A DNA stretch of 64,000 nucleotides from Haemophilus influenzae. Its GTDB lineage: Bacteria; Pseudomonadota; Gammaproteobacteria; Enterobacterales; Pasteurellaceae. The position numbers were made by a program, and so were the translations under genes. The notes under the pieces were generated by a model. It was not told where the DNA came from. It was given only the letters and a program-made list of their open reading frames with translations, and searched no databases. This document shows, piece by piece, positions 10,182 through 18,443 of the stretch. Within the stretch, counting starts at the first letter, position 1; every line of letters begins with the position of its first letter. The stretch spans positions 1,674,001 through 1,738,000 of the forward strand of contig NZ_LN831035.1 in assembly GCF_001457655.1 (NCBI RefSeq), in the 5' to 3' direction.

Positions 10182-10200
10182 GATAATCGTAATCCTTCTC
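10182..10200. promoter_or_regulatory. Candidate Fur box before hup
   Basis: The 19 bases at 10182-10200 match the classical Fur box GATAATGATAATCATTATC at 15 of 19 positions (GATAAT and TAATC intact). They end 20 bases before the hup start, where Fur-Fe would block initiation. This fits iron/heme-repressed expression. Confidence 0.6.
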
Positions 10201-10220
10201 AAAAATAAATAGGAACTATA

Positions 10221-12935
10221 ATGAAGAAAGCTATAAAATTAAATTTAATTACACTTGGCCTAATTAATACGATCGGTATAACGATTACACAAGCTCAAGC
10301 CGAAGAAACATTAGGGCAAATTGATGTCGTAGAAAAAGTGATATCAAATGACAAAAAACCTTTCACTGAAGCCAAAGCCAAAAGTACGCGTGAAAATGTC
10401 TTTAAGGAAACACAAACCATTGACCAAGTGATTCGGAGCATTCCTGGTGCATTTACTCAACAAGATAAAGGCTCGGGTGTGGTTTCTGTAAATATTCGTG
10501 GCGAAAATGGATTAGGTCGTGTCAATACGATGGTTGATGGTGTAACCCAAACCTTCTATTCTACAGCCTTAGACTCTGGTCAATCAGGCGGAAGTTCTCA
10601 ATTTGGTGCGGCAATCGATCCTAATTTTATTGCAGGTGTAGATGTTAATAAAAGTAACTTTTCGGGAGCAAGCGGTATAAATGCCTTAGCAGGCAGTGCT
10701 AATTTTAGAACATTAAGCGTTAATGATGTGATTACTGATGACAAACCATTCGGCATTATTCTGAAAGGAATGACAGGAAGCAATGCCACTAAATCCAATT
10801 TTATGACGACGGCTGCTGGCAGAAAATGGCTTGATAACGGTGGCTATGTAGGCGTGGTGTATGGTTATAGCCAACGTGAAGTTTCACAAGATTATCGTAT
10901 CGGTGGCGGAGAACGATTAGCATCATTAGGGCAAGATATTCTTGCTAAAGAAAAAGAAGCCTATTTCCACAATGCAGGTTATGTTTTAGACTCAGCTGGA
11001 CAGTGGACACCTGATTTAAGTAAGAAGTTTTGGTCTTGCAATTCCACCCCCCCCCCTAAGAATGGTTGCTCATTTTACAAAGTTCAAAAATACAAAGAAA
11101 TACTTGATGAACTAAAAATGGTAAACACGCCTCAGAAAGCACATAAATTACAAAAAGACATAAAAGAAACTGATGAAAGCTTTGAGCGCAATAAAGATCA
11201 ATATAGTGTCGCACCTATTGAACCAGGCAGTTTGCAATCTCGTTCTCGTAGCCATTTATTAAAATTTGAATATAGCGATGATCACCATACGCTAGGGGCG
11301 CAAATACGTACCCTTGATAATAAAATTGGTTCTCGCAAAATTGAAAACCGTAATTACCAAGTCAATTATAACTTCAATAATAACAGCTATCTTGATCTTA
11401 ATTTAATGGCTGCACATAACATTGGCAAAACTATTTATCCTAAAGGCGGTTTTTTTGCTGGCTGGCGAGTGGCAGATAAACTTATCACAAAAAATGTGGC
11501 AAATATTGTTGATATTAACAACAGCCATACTTTCTTGCTGCCAAAAGAAATTGATTTAAAAACCACATTAGGGTTTAACTATTTTACCAATGAATACAGT
11601 AAAAACCGTTTTCCAGAAGAATTAAGTTTGTTTTATAAAGATGATTCACATGATCAAGGCTTATATTCATTCAGTAATTCAGGGAGATATTCTGGCTCAA
11701 AAGGTTTATTACCACAACGTTCAGTAATCTTACAACCTTCTGGCAAGCAAAAATTTAAAACAGTGTATTTTGATACCGCACTTTCTAAAGGTATTTATCA
11801 TTTAAATTACAGCGTGAATTTTACCCATTATGCCTTTAATGGTGAGTATGTTGGATATGAAAATAAAGAAAAACAAATTAATGAACCGATTTTGCATAAA
11901 TCAGGGCATAAAAAGGCATTCAATCATTCCGCTACATTAAGTGCAGAGCTAAGTGATTATTTTATGCCATTTTTTACTTATTCACGCACACACAGAATGC
12001 CGAATATTCAAGAGATGTTTTTCTCTCAAGTGTCTGATGCTGGGGTAAACACAGCATTAAAACCTGAACAATCTGACACCTATCAACTAGGCTTTAATAC
12101 TTATAAAAAAGGTCTATTCACTCAAGACGATGTGCTAGGTATCAAATTAGTGGGTTATCGTAGCTTTATTAAAAACTATATCCATAATGTGTATGGAGAT
12201 TGGTCACGAGATGGTGTTACTCCAGAGTGGGCAAGACTCAATAGTTTTCGTCTGACGATTGCTCATCAAAATTATAAGCCTATTGTGAAAAAGAGCGGCG
12301 TCGAGTTAGAAATTAACTATGACATGGGACGTTTTTTTGCAAATCTGTCTTATGCATATCAACGAACAAATCAGCCAACCAATTATGCCGATGCCAGCCC
12401 ACGTCCGAATAATGCTTCAAAAGAAGACATTTTGAAACAAGGTTATGGTTTATCACGTATCACTATGTTACCAAAGGACTACGGTAGATTAGAGCTTGGC
12501 ACACGCTGGTTTGATCAAAAATTAACCTTAGGTCTGGCAGCTCGTTATTATGGAAAAAGTAAACGTGCTACAACTCAAGAAGAATACATCAACGGTTCTC
12601 GCTATGAAAAAAATACTACGAGCGACAGAATTTATTATGCTATTAAAAAGACAGAAGATATTAAAAAACAACCGATTATTTTAGATTTACACGTCAGCTA
12701 TGAACCAATCAAAGATTTGATTATTAAAGCGGAAGTACAAAATCTGTTAGATAAACGTTATGTTGATCCGTTAGATGCTGGAAATGATGCGGCTTCGCAA
12801 AGATATTATTCAAGCTTAAATGATTCAATTTGTAGTAAAAGTCAGGATTGTGAAGGTGGAGGAAAAGATAAAACTGTACTTTATAACTTTGCACGTGGAA
12901 GAACTTATATTCTGAGTTTGAACTATAAATTCTAG
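10221..12935 (+). CDS. hup: Hup, TonB-dependent heme/hemoprotein receptor with an in-frame C10 tract
   Basis: Outer-membrane TonB-dependent receptor, 904 residues. A signal peptide ends near ITQAQA (27), a TonB-box-like ETLGQIDVVE follows, then the plug domain (about 60-190) and a 22-strand barrel ending in the aromatic residue of LSLNYKF. H. influenzae Hup (the HI1217 product in Rd, by memory) takes up heme and several heme-protein complexes. A run of ten C at 11047-11056 encodes Thr-Pro-Pro-Pro near residues 276-279 inside an extracellular-loop-like insert. Gain of one C gives an immediate TAA; loss of one gives a stop about 20 codons later. The tract is in the ON frame here. A Fur-like box precedes it. 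Confidence 0.92.
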   Translation: MKKAIKLNLITLGLINTIGITITQAQAEETLGQIDVVEKVISNDKKPFTEAKAKSTRENVFKETQTIDQVIRSIPGAFTQQDKGSGVVSVNIRGENGLGRVNTMVDGVTQTFYSTALDSGQSGGSSQFGAAIDPNFIAGVDVNKSNFSGASGINALAGSANFRTLSVNDVITDDKPFGIILKGMTGSNATKSNFMTTAAGRKWLDNGGYVGVVYGYSQREVSQDYRIGGGERLASLGQDILAKEKEAYFHNAGYVLDSAGQWTPDLSKKFWSCNSTPPPKNGCSFYKVQKYKEILDELKMVNTPQKAHKLQKDIKETDESFERNKDQYSVAPIEPGSLQSRSRSHLLKFEYSDDHHTLGAQIRTLDNKIGSRKIENRNYQVNYNFNNNSYLDLNLMAAHNIGKTIYPKGGFFAGWRVADKLITKNVANIVDINNSHTFLLPKEIDLKTTLGFNYFTNEYSKNRFPEELSLFYKDDSHDQGLYSFSNSGRYSGSKGLLPQRSVILQPSGKQKFKTVYFDTALSKGIYHLNYSVNFTHYAFNGEYVGYENKEKQINEPILHKSGHKKAFNHSATLSAELSDYFMPFFTYSRTHRMPNIQEMFFSQVSDAGVNTALKPEQSDTYQLGFNTYKKGLFTQDDVLGIKLVGYRSFIKNYIHNVYGDWSRDGVTPEWARLNSFRLTIAHQNYKPIVKKSGVELEINYDMGRFFANLSYAYQRTNQPTNYADASPRPNNASKEDILKQGYGLSRITMLPKDYGRLELGTRWFDQKLTLGLAARYYGKSKRATTQEEYINGSRYEKNTTSDRIYYAIKKTEDIKKQPIILDLHVSYEPIKDLIIKAEVQNLLDKRYVDPLDAGNDAASQRYYSSLNDSICSKSQDCEGGGKDKTVLYNFARGRTYILSLNYKF
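11047..11056 (+). repeat. Poly-C tract (10 C) inside hup
   Basis: A ten-base cytosine run in an AT-rich gene is far from chance expectation, and such tracts slip readily during replication. Either single-base change closes the frame quickly, so the tract could switch the receptor on and off. Confidence 0.9.
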
Positions 12936-12947
12936 GGAGTTCATATA

Positions 12948-12974
12948 AAAGGCATAGCTAATAGCTATGCCTTT
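12948..12974. terminator. Bidirectional terminator between hup and mtnN
   Basis: AAAGGCATAGCT-AAT-AGCTATGCCTTT is a perfect 12-bp stem with A and T runs on either side, placed between the convergent hup and mtnN genes. Confidence 0.85.
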
Positions 12975-13007
12975 AATTTTAGCATTTATTATCTTATTAA
13001 AAGATTA

Positions 13008-13700
13008 TTACGACAGTCTGTCAATCATCCCTAATACTAACGCCGAAGACTGCTTCGCCGCTAATGGTAAAAACTCTTCAAAAGACATACTTGCTTTGCC
13101 ATCTCCGCCATCAGAAATTGCTCGAACCACCACAAAAGGCACATTAAACGCATAGCAAACTTGCGCAATCGCTGTGGCTTCCATTTCAACCCCCGTTACA
13201 TTCGGGAAGTCTGCTTTTATTTGTGCAATTTTATCTTCACTATTAATAAAACTATCGCCAGAGCAAATTAAACCACGTTTTACTGATTGTTCTTGCTTTT
13301 CTGCAATTTCTTGAGCGAGATCTGCTAATTTTTTGTCCGATAAAAATGCCGCAGGATTAGCAGGCAACTGCCCTTTTTCATAACCAAAAGCGGTCACATC
13401 CGCATCGTGATAGCGTGTTTCATCAGAAATCACAATATCCCCCACTTTCAAGCCTTTTGCTACCCCACCAGCAGAGCCAGTATTGATCACACAATCTGGC
13501 TTGGCTAATTGCAACAATGCCGTCGTGCCAATGGCAGCCGCCACTTTGCCAATGCCTGATTGTAATAATACAACATTTTTACCGTTAATTTTGCCTTCAA
13601 AAATGACCGCACTTGCTACGCAAGTTTCCGTTCTCTCTGTCATTAAATTTTTTAAAATTTCCACTTCTTGCGCCATTGCGCCAACAATTCCGATTTTCAT
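13008..13700 (-). CDS. mtnN: 5'-methylthioadenosine/S-adenosylhomocysteine nucleosidase
   Basis: Cleaves adenine from S-adenosylhomocysteine and methylthioadenosine, recycling SAM by-products and feeding autoinducer-2 synthesis (also called Pfs). At 230 residues it has normal length, with [16 protein letters not shown] at the start, NTGSAGG in the nucleoside-binding fold, [12 protein letters not shown] for ribose binding and RAISDGGD carrying the catalytic Asp near 195. Its start overlaps the stop of the thioredoxin-like gene by four bases, so it is third in a recJ operon. Confidence 0.95.
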   Translation of the reverse strand: MKIGIVGAMAQEVEILKNLMTERTETCVASAVIFEGKINGKNVVLLQSGIGKVAAAIGTTALLQLAKPDCVINTGSAGGVAKGLKVGDIVISDETRYHDADVTAFGYEKGQLPANPAAFLSDKKLADLAQEIAEKQEQSVKRGLICSGDSFINSEDKIAQIKADFPNVTGVEMEATAIAQVCYAFNVPFVVVRAISDGGDGKASMSFEEFLPLAAKQSSALVLGMIDRLS

Positions 13701-14404
13701 TGTTTTTGTTCCTGTTCTATTTTATTTACCAAAAAATCTAACACTGCCACGCTATAATCATCGTTATAAAGCGTACTCGCAGTGAGTACATATTTTCCCC
13801 CAATAACAACGTAAGGATAGGTAAAAACACCATATTCTTCCGTCAATTCAATCGCATTTTGAATTTGTTCTTTTACGCTTTGTGAATTTTCAGTTTGAAT
13901 AAATAACTGCTTATCTAGCCCTTGTTCTTCTGCCCATTGTTGAATTTTATTTGATGTAGACAATTCTGTATAACGGGATTTTTCTGAAGTTTCAAATAAC
14001 AAAACATTGGATAATTCGCCCGCACTTAATGCTTGCAAAGTATAAAAAATACGTGCGCTAAACTGGCTATCGGCAGTTGCAATAGGATATTGTTCCAACA
14101 CAACTTTATATGTGCGTATTTGGCTATAAAGCTCTAAAATATCCTGCGCTGAAGAACACACTCGACAATCATAATCAAAAAAGAATTGAATGCGGATTTT
14201 TTTATCGGCTCGAGACGCTTGTTCAATAGGTTCTTTATAAGAAAAATAATCACGCCCGTCTTCAAAATAGATTGTGTCCCTTGATGGCAAGTGCGGAGAA
14301 TTTTGCACTGAAAATTCTTTCTGATTGACTTCTGCTAAAACAAACGACGATAAAAAAAGCAAACAAAATGCCAATAACCCTTTTAATTTCATTCTATCAC
14401 TCAT
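13697..14404 (-). CDS. Exported DsbA-like thioredoxin-fold protein
   Basis: A 235-residue protein with a signal peptide ([19 protein letters not shown], cleavage near residue 24), a redox motif CRVC at 80-83 in DYDCRVCSS, and a cis-Pro loop TYPYVVIGG near 205. It is likely a periplasmic thiol oxidoreductase, but it is not classical DsbA, and the substrate is unknown. ATG 14404 overlaps the recJ stop; a second ATG four codons in (MKLKGLL) gives a cleaner signal peptide and may be the true start. It overlaps mtnN by four bases, suggesting translational coupling. Similar proteins appear in integrating conjugative elements, but nothing here suggests mobility. Confidence 0.75.
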   Translation of the reverse strand: MSDRMKLKGLLAFCLLFLSSFVLAEVNQKEFSVQNSPHLPSRDTIYFEDGRDYFSYKEPIEQASRADKKIRIQFFFDYDCRVCSSAQDILELYSQIRTYKVVLEQYPIATADSQFSARIFYTLQALSAGELSNVLLFETSEKSRYTELSTSNKIQQWAEEQGLDKQLFIQTENSQSVKEQIQNAIELTEEYGVFTYPYVVIGGKYVLTASTLYNDDYSVAVLDFLVNKIEQEQKQ

Positions 14405-16124
14405 CTATCGGCTCAATATAATCTACCAATAATTGTAGGCTACGATTGCCACGAAATTCGTTAATCTCTAATTTATAGGCTAAACGAGCCTGTTTAATTG
14501 AAAAATCAGGATACAATCTTGTATTAATATTAAATGCAATCGCATCTAATAAAACCCCACCTTGTTTCGGTTCTAGCAACATTTTTAGATGATTTTTATT
14601 TTGCCCAATTGCACGCTGGTCTAAAATTTTAAATTCGCCATCAAAACAAGGCTCAGGAAACCCTTGCCCCCAAGTGCCTACTGATTTTATCAGCTCTGCC
14701 GTTTCAAGATTAAATTCATTTGAATTCAGTTCGCCATCTGTCCAAATTATGCTTTGCATATGTTCTTCATCAAACCAATCGGCAACGGTTTGATTAAAAA
14801 GATGTTGAAAATCCGCAAAATATTCTTCGCGAATACTCAAGCCTGCCGCCATTGCGTGTCCGCCAAATTTTAAAATTATATTAGGATGTTGCGAATGAAT
14901 ACGCTCTAAAACATCGCGCATATGTAACCCCTCAATAGAACGAGCTGAACCTTTCAAAATTCCCTCACCATCTTGCGTAAAGGCAATCACTGGACGATGA
15001 TATTGATCCTTAACCCTTGATGAAACAATGCCTAATACGCCTTGATGCCAATCGGGCTGATAAAGCGTAATACCATAGGGTAACTCTTTAAAAAGTGCGG
15101 TAAGATTTTGACAAATTTTTATTGCCTCAAGTTTCATACCCGCTTCAATTTCTTTACGCGTTTGGTTGAGTTGGTCGAGATCTAAAGCTAATTCTCTGGC
15201 TTTTGACATTTCGTTCGCCAGCAAAAGCTCCACCCCAATCGACATATTATCTAAACGCCCTGCCGCATTTAAACGAGGTCCGATACAAAAACCGATATCA
15301 CTTGAGGTAAACTGTTCAACATTACGGTTAGCCACTTCAGCCAACGCAATAATACCAGGACGACAACGCCGTGCACGAATCCGCATTAAACCTTGATAAG
15401 CAAGGATACGATTATTTTGATCTAAAGGCACAACATCCGCGACAGTACCCAATGCCACCAGATCGAGCAAGTCAGTAAAATTAGGTTGTGTTTCTGCCGT
15501 AAAAATACCGAGTTCACGAAATTTTGCACGCACCGCCAGCATCAAATAAAATGCCACACCAACGCCTGCTAAGGATTTTGAAGGGAAATGACACTGACTT
15601 AAATTAGGATTAACAATCGCATCGGCTGGCGGCAAAGTTTCGGGCGGTAAATGATGATCCGTGACTAAAACTCGAATGCCTTTTTCTTTCAAAAATGCAA
15701 TGCCTTCAAAAGATGAAACGCCGTTATCCACCGTCATTAAAAGCTGAACGCCCTTTTCAAGAGCCATTTCAGCCACAGGAATACTCAAACCATAACCTTG
15801 TTCAAATCGATTTGGTACAAGGTAATCTACATCGGAAAAACCAAGTTGTCTTAAAGCCAGCACACTCAATGCTGTGCTGGTTGCACCATCAGCATCGAAA
15901 TCCCCAACAATCACTATTTTTTGCTGTTGTTGATAGGCTTCAACTAATAAATTTACCGCTTGATCAATGCCATATAATTGATTTGGATTGAGCATTGATT
16001 TCAAAGTGCGGTCTAATTCTTTGGTGTTTTTAATATGACGAGCGCGATAAAGGCGATCTAATAACGGATGGTTTGAAACAGAATTTCCAACTGGAATTTC
16101 ACGGCGTTTGATAAGTTTTTTCAC
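14397..16124 (-). CDS. recJ: Single-stranded-DNA exonuclease RecJ
   Basis: 5'-3' single-strand exonuclease for mismatch repair, base excision repair and the RecF pathway. The 575-residue protein shows the DHH phosphoesterase motifs VGDFDADGATSTA, TVDNGVSS and TDHHLPP in order through residues 75-170, then the DHHA1 region with GGHAMAAGLS near 420. Length matches E. coli RecJ (577). Its stop overlaps the start of the thioredoxin-like gene (ATGA). In E. coli recJ lies beside dsbC; here a small toxin-like locus has been placed between them. Confidence 0.96.
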   Translation of the reverse strand: MKKLIKRREIPVGNSVSNHPLLDRLYRARHIKNTKELDRTLKSMLNPNQLYGIDQAVNLLVEAYQQQQKIVIVGDFDADGATSTALSVLALRQLGFSDVDYLVPNRFEQGYGLSIPVAEMALEKGVQLLMTVDNGVSSFEGIAFLKEKGIRVLVTDHHLPPETLPPADAIVNPNLSQCHFPSKSLAGVGVAFYLMLAVRAKFRELGIFTAETQPNFTDLLDLVALGTVADVVPLDQNNRILAYQGLMRIRARRCRPGIIALAEVANRNVEQFTSSDIGFCIGPRLNAAGRLDNMSIGVELLLANEMSKARELALDLDQLNQTRKEIEAGMKLEAIKICQNLTALFKELPYGITLYQPDWHQGVLGIVSSRVKDQYHRPVIAFTQDGEGILKGSARSIEGLHMRDVLERIHSQHPNIILKFGGHAMAAGLSIREEYFADFQHLFNQTVADWFDEEHMQSIIWTDGELNSNEFNLETAELIKSVGTWGQGFPEPCFDGEFKILDQRAIGQNKNHLKMLLEPKQGGVLLDAIAFNINTRLYPDFSIKQARLAYKLEINEFRGNRSLQLLVDYIEPIDE

Positions 16125-16191
16125 TGGATATTAATTCATACCTAAAAGCAAAAAGCTGTTGAAATCAACAGCTCTTTTATCTATACTTTTT

Positions 16192-16249
16192 CCTGTCGGT
16201 CAGGGCTTTTAACCCTGAATGCTGACAGGGGTTAAAAGCCCTACTGACC
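16192..16249 (+). promoter_or_regulatory. Alternating hairpin leader of small peptide locus 1
   Basis: Two mutually exclusive structures can form. CCTGTC (16192-16197) can pair with GACAGG (16224-16229), or the 18 bases from 16198 (GGTCAGGGC...) can pair with GGGTTAAAAGCCCT...GACC at 16229-16249. Such leaders hide or expose ribosome sites in type I toxin mRNAs. Locus 2 has the same three-arm logic with different bases. Confidence 0.6.
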
Positions 16250-16283
16250 ATTAGTCTAACTATTGTGTCAGCTAAGGATTTTA

Positions 16284-16355
16284 ATGATGCCTAAATTATG
16301 CATTTATATCATAATTTTTGTGTTGTTAATGCTTTTAAGCTCCCCAGCATATTAA
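16284..16355 (+). CDS. 23-residue hydrophobic peptide, Ibs-like type I toxin candidate (locus 1)
   Basis: A tiny frame from ATG 16284 to TAA 16355 encodes 23 residues: Met-Met-Pro-Lys start, a hydrophobic run (CIYIIIFVLLML) and the end LLSSPAY. AAGGA lies five bases before the ATG. E. coli Ibs toxins have the same plan: 18-19 residues, MM-K start, I/L/V core, end SFSAY. Locus 2 holds a relative ending LSFSSPAW, and both share AGCTCCCCAGC at the DNA level. A Rho-independent terminator follows at once. It lies between dsbC and recJ on the opposite strand to both. Membrane toxicity is inferred, not shown. Confidence 0.65.
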   Translation: MMPKLCIYIIIFVLLMLLSSPAY

Positions 16356-16359
16356 GCAT

Positions 16360-16369
16360 AACCGACTAA
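16360..16369. repeat. Block AACCGACTAA conserved in both small-peptide loci
   Basis: Lies between the peptide stop and its terminator; locus 2 has AACCAACTAA at 54248-54257, differing at one base. On the minus strand it reads TTAGTCGGTT and may belong to an antisense promoter. Confidence 0.5.
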
Positions 16370-16372
16370 ACA

Positions 16373-16402
16373 CAAGGGGTAGGCAACTGCCCCTTGCTCT
16401 TT
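16373..16402 (+). terminator. Terminator of small peptide locus 1
   Basis: CAAGGGG and CCCCTTG form a stem with a 10-base loop, followed by CTCTTTATT. On the minus strand it has no T run, so it serves the plus-strand peptide transcript better than dsbC. Confidence 0.75.
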
Positions 16403-16411
16403 ATTATAAAA

Positions 16412-17101
16412 TTATTGTGCCGTTTCTTCAAGAGCTCTTAATAAATCAGCTGGTTTTAAATAACCGCCAATAAGCTCACCAGTTGAGGTAACAATACTTG
16501 GTGTTCCTCGTACACCAAATTGAATACCTAATTCATAATGTTTTTTCACGATATTTGGCGTTTTAACTTCTTTTGGTAAATTGCCTTTTTCTGCTTCATT
16601 TAAAGCAAAAACGGGATCTTTCGCCGTCCAAATCGCTTCCATTTGTTTCGCCGTTTGATTATTCATACCTGCACGAGGGAAAGCTAAATAACGCACGGTA
16701 ATGCCAAGATCGTTATATTCTTTTAATTGCTGATGTAATAAATGGCAATAATGGCAGGTAATATCCATAAATACTGTTACTACGTGTTTTTCATTTTTCG
16801 CAGGATAAACAATCATCTCGTCTTTATAAGAATTAAGTTTATCCACTAAAATTTTACCTGCGACATCAACAGGGCCATTATTTGTGAGTTCATAAAGTTT
16901 ACCTTCAAAAAGATATTTTCCATCTTCGCTCACATAGAGTATACCTTGATCCGTGACAGCCGTTTTAATGCCTGAAATCGGCGAAGATTTAATAACAATA
17001 TTTGATATATTAAAAGACTGTAATTTGCGTTTAATTGCTGCATCATCTGCCATTGCATTAGCCGCAGCCACGCACAAAAGTGCGGTAAAAATTTTCTTCA
17101 T
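16412..17101 (-). CDS. dsbC: Thiol:disulfide interchange protein DsbC
   Basis: Periplasmic disulfide isomerase, 229 residues with a signal peptide ending near AAANAMA, an N-terminal dimerisation domain (about 20-80) and a thioredoxin-fold catalytic domain. The active site is CHYC at 116-119; E. coli uses CGYC. The structural second disulfide of E. coli DsbC is missing: apart from the signal-peptide Cys no other cysteine remains. A cis-Pro loop RGTPSIV lies near 195. It is divergent from prfB and upstream, on the same strand, of recJ. Confidence 0.94.
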   Translation of the reverse strand: MKKIFTALLCVAAANAMADDAAIKRKLQSFNISNIVIKSSPISGIKTAVTDQGILYVSEDGKYLFEGKLYELTNNGPVDVAGKILVDKLNSYKDEMIVYPAKNEKHVVTVFMDITCHYCHLLHQQLKEYNDLGITVRYLAFPRAGMNNQTAKQMEAIWTAKDPVFALNEAEKGNLPKEVKTPNIVKKHYELGIQFGVRGTPSIVTSTGELIGGYLKPADLLRALEETAQ

Positions 17102-17233
17102 TTTTTGTTCCTAAATTAGCTTGAGTGAGAAAGTCTAAAATTATAGAGAGATTGCTAATTTCTGCAAGGTCAAACTATCCAAAAATCAGAAAATAGCATA
17201 TAATTCCACAATTTATCACACAGTGAATTTATT

Positions 17234-18332
17234 ATGTTTGAAATCAATCCTGTAAAAAATAAAATCATCGATTTATCTGACCGCACTTCAGTGCTTCGGG
17301 GGTATCTTTGACTTTGATGCCAAAGTTGAGCGTTTAGAAGAAGTCAATGCGGAATTAGAACAGCCAGATGTTTGGAATGATCCAGATAAAGCCCAAGCAC
17401 TTGGTAAAGAACGCGTTTCTTTAGAACAAGTTGTAAATACCATCAAAAATTTAGAACAAGGTTTAGAAGATATTGATGGGTTGCTAGAACTTGCCATTGA
17501 AGCAGAAGACGAAGACACCTTCAATGAAGCGGTAGCTGAATTAGATGAACTCGAACAACAACTCGAAAAATTAGAGTTCCGTCGAATGTTTAGTGGCGAA
17601 CATGATGCTTGCGATTGCTATGTGGACTTACAAGCAGGCTCTGGCGGTACGGAAGCTCAAGATTGGACAGAAATGTTGCTGCGTATGTATCTCCGTTGGG
17701 CTGAAAGCAAAGGTTTTAAAACAGAACTGATGGAAGTCTCTGACGGCGATGTAGCTGGATTGAAATCGGCAACCATTAAAGTGAGCGGTGAATATGCTTT
17801 TGGTTGGTTACGAACAGAAACGGGGATTCATCGCTTAGTGCGTAAAAGTCCATTTGATTCCAATAACCGTCGTCACACATCATTCAGCGCAGCATTTGTC
17901 TATCCTGAAATTGATGATGATATTGATATTGAAATCAATCCTGCTGATTTACGTATTGATGTTTATCGAGCATCGGGAGCTGGTGGGCAGCACGTAAACA
18001 AAACTGAAAGTGCGGTGCGAATTACCCATATGCCAAGTGGTATTGTGGTGCAATGTCAAAATGACCGTTCACAGCACAAGAACAAAGATCAAGCGATGAA
18101 ACAATTAAAAGCGAAATTGTATGAGCTTGAATTACAGAAGAAAAATGCGGATAAACAAGCAATGGAAGATAATAAATCTGACATTGGTTGGGGAAGCCAA
18201 ATTCGCTCTTACGTATTAGACGATTCACGCATTAAAGATTTACGTACTGGCGTGGAAAACCGTAATACGCAAGCCGTATTAGACGGGGATTTAGATCGAT
18301 TTATTGAAGCGAGTTTAAAAGCTGGGCTTTAA
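17234..18332 (+). CDS. prfB: Peptide chain release factor 2, with programmed +1 frameshift
   Basis: Release factor for UGA and UAA stops. The gene is read as 17234-17308 joined to 17310-18332, total 365 residues, the same as E. coli RF2. The first frame ends at an in-frame TGA in CTTTGAC (17306-17312), with GGGGGT upstream acting as the internal Shine-Dalgarno; this is the classical autoregulatory site that senses low RF2. The tripeptide anticodon SPF ([14 protein letters not shown]) and the catalytic GGQ (GAGGQHVNK) are present. An uptake core at 17280 lies within the 25-codon first frame, just before the shift site. It is followed by lysS, as in E. coli. Confidence 0.96.
17301..17312 (+). 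promoter_or_regulatory. RF2 programmed +1 frameshift site
   Basis: GGTATCTTTGAC preceded by GGG: the ribosome pauses at TGA after CTT and slips one base forward to read GAC. When RF2 is abundant it terminates at TGA, which limits its own synthesis. Confidence 0.95.
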
Positions 18333-18443
18333 GCATGATTTGCTGGATAAGTAAAGACGCGTTACTTATCCCATCATAGAAATAACCCAAAAGTGCGGTT
18401 ATTTTTTAAGGTATTTTTAAAGTTAAAATTAAAGGTAAACAAC

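Larger units (their letters stand above)
16143..16355 (-). ncRNA. Putative antisense RNA opposing the small hydrophobic peptide (locus 1)
   Basis: On the minus strand a hairpin (AGCTGTTGA/TCAACAGCT, 16154-16173) is followed by TTTTTGCTTTTA, a good terminator tail. The same tail follows the matching hairpin in locus 2. A TAATAT box lies over the peptide stop region, but its best -35 (TTGTGT) is only 15 bases away, so the start is uncertain. An RNA between these points would cover the peptide gene and leader, as Sib RNAs cover ibs. The hairpin could instead be the dsbC terminator. The ends are estimates. Confidence 0.35.

Noticed and set aside
10040..12935. Tetranucleotide repeats of the hgp type near the heme receptor
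   Set aside because: I looked for CCAA, CAAT, AGTC and similar tandem arrays and found none; only the C10 tract is present.
12967..13155. Short plus-strand frame after hup
   Set aside because: It starts inside the terminator stem and overlaps mtnN on the other strand.
17234..17311. prfB looks split by an early stop codon
   Set aside because: The stop is the TGA of the conserved CTTTGAC programmed frameshift with its GGGGGT stimulator; the gene is intact.
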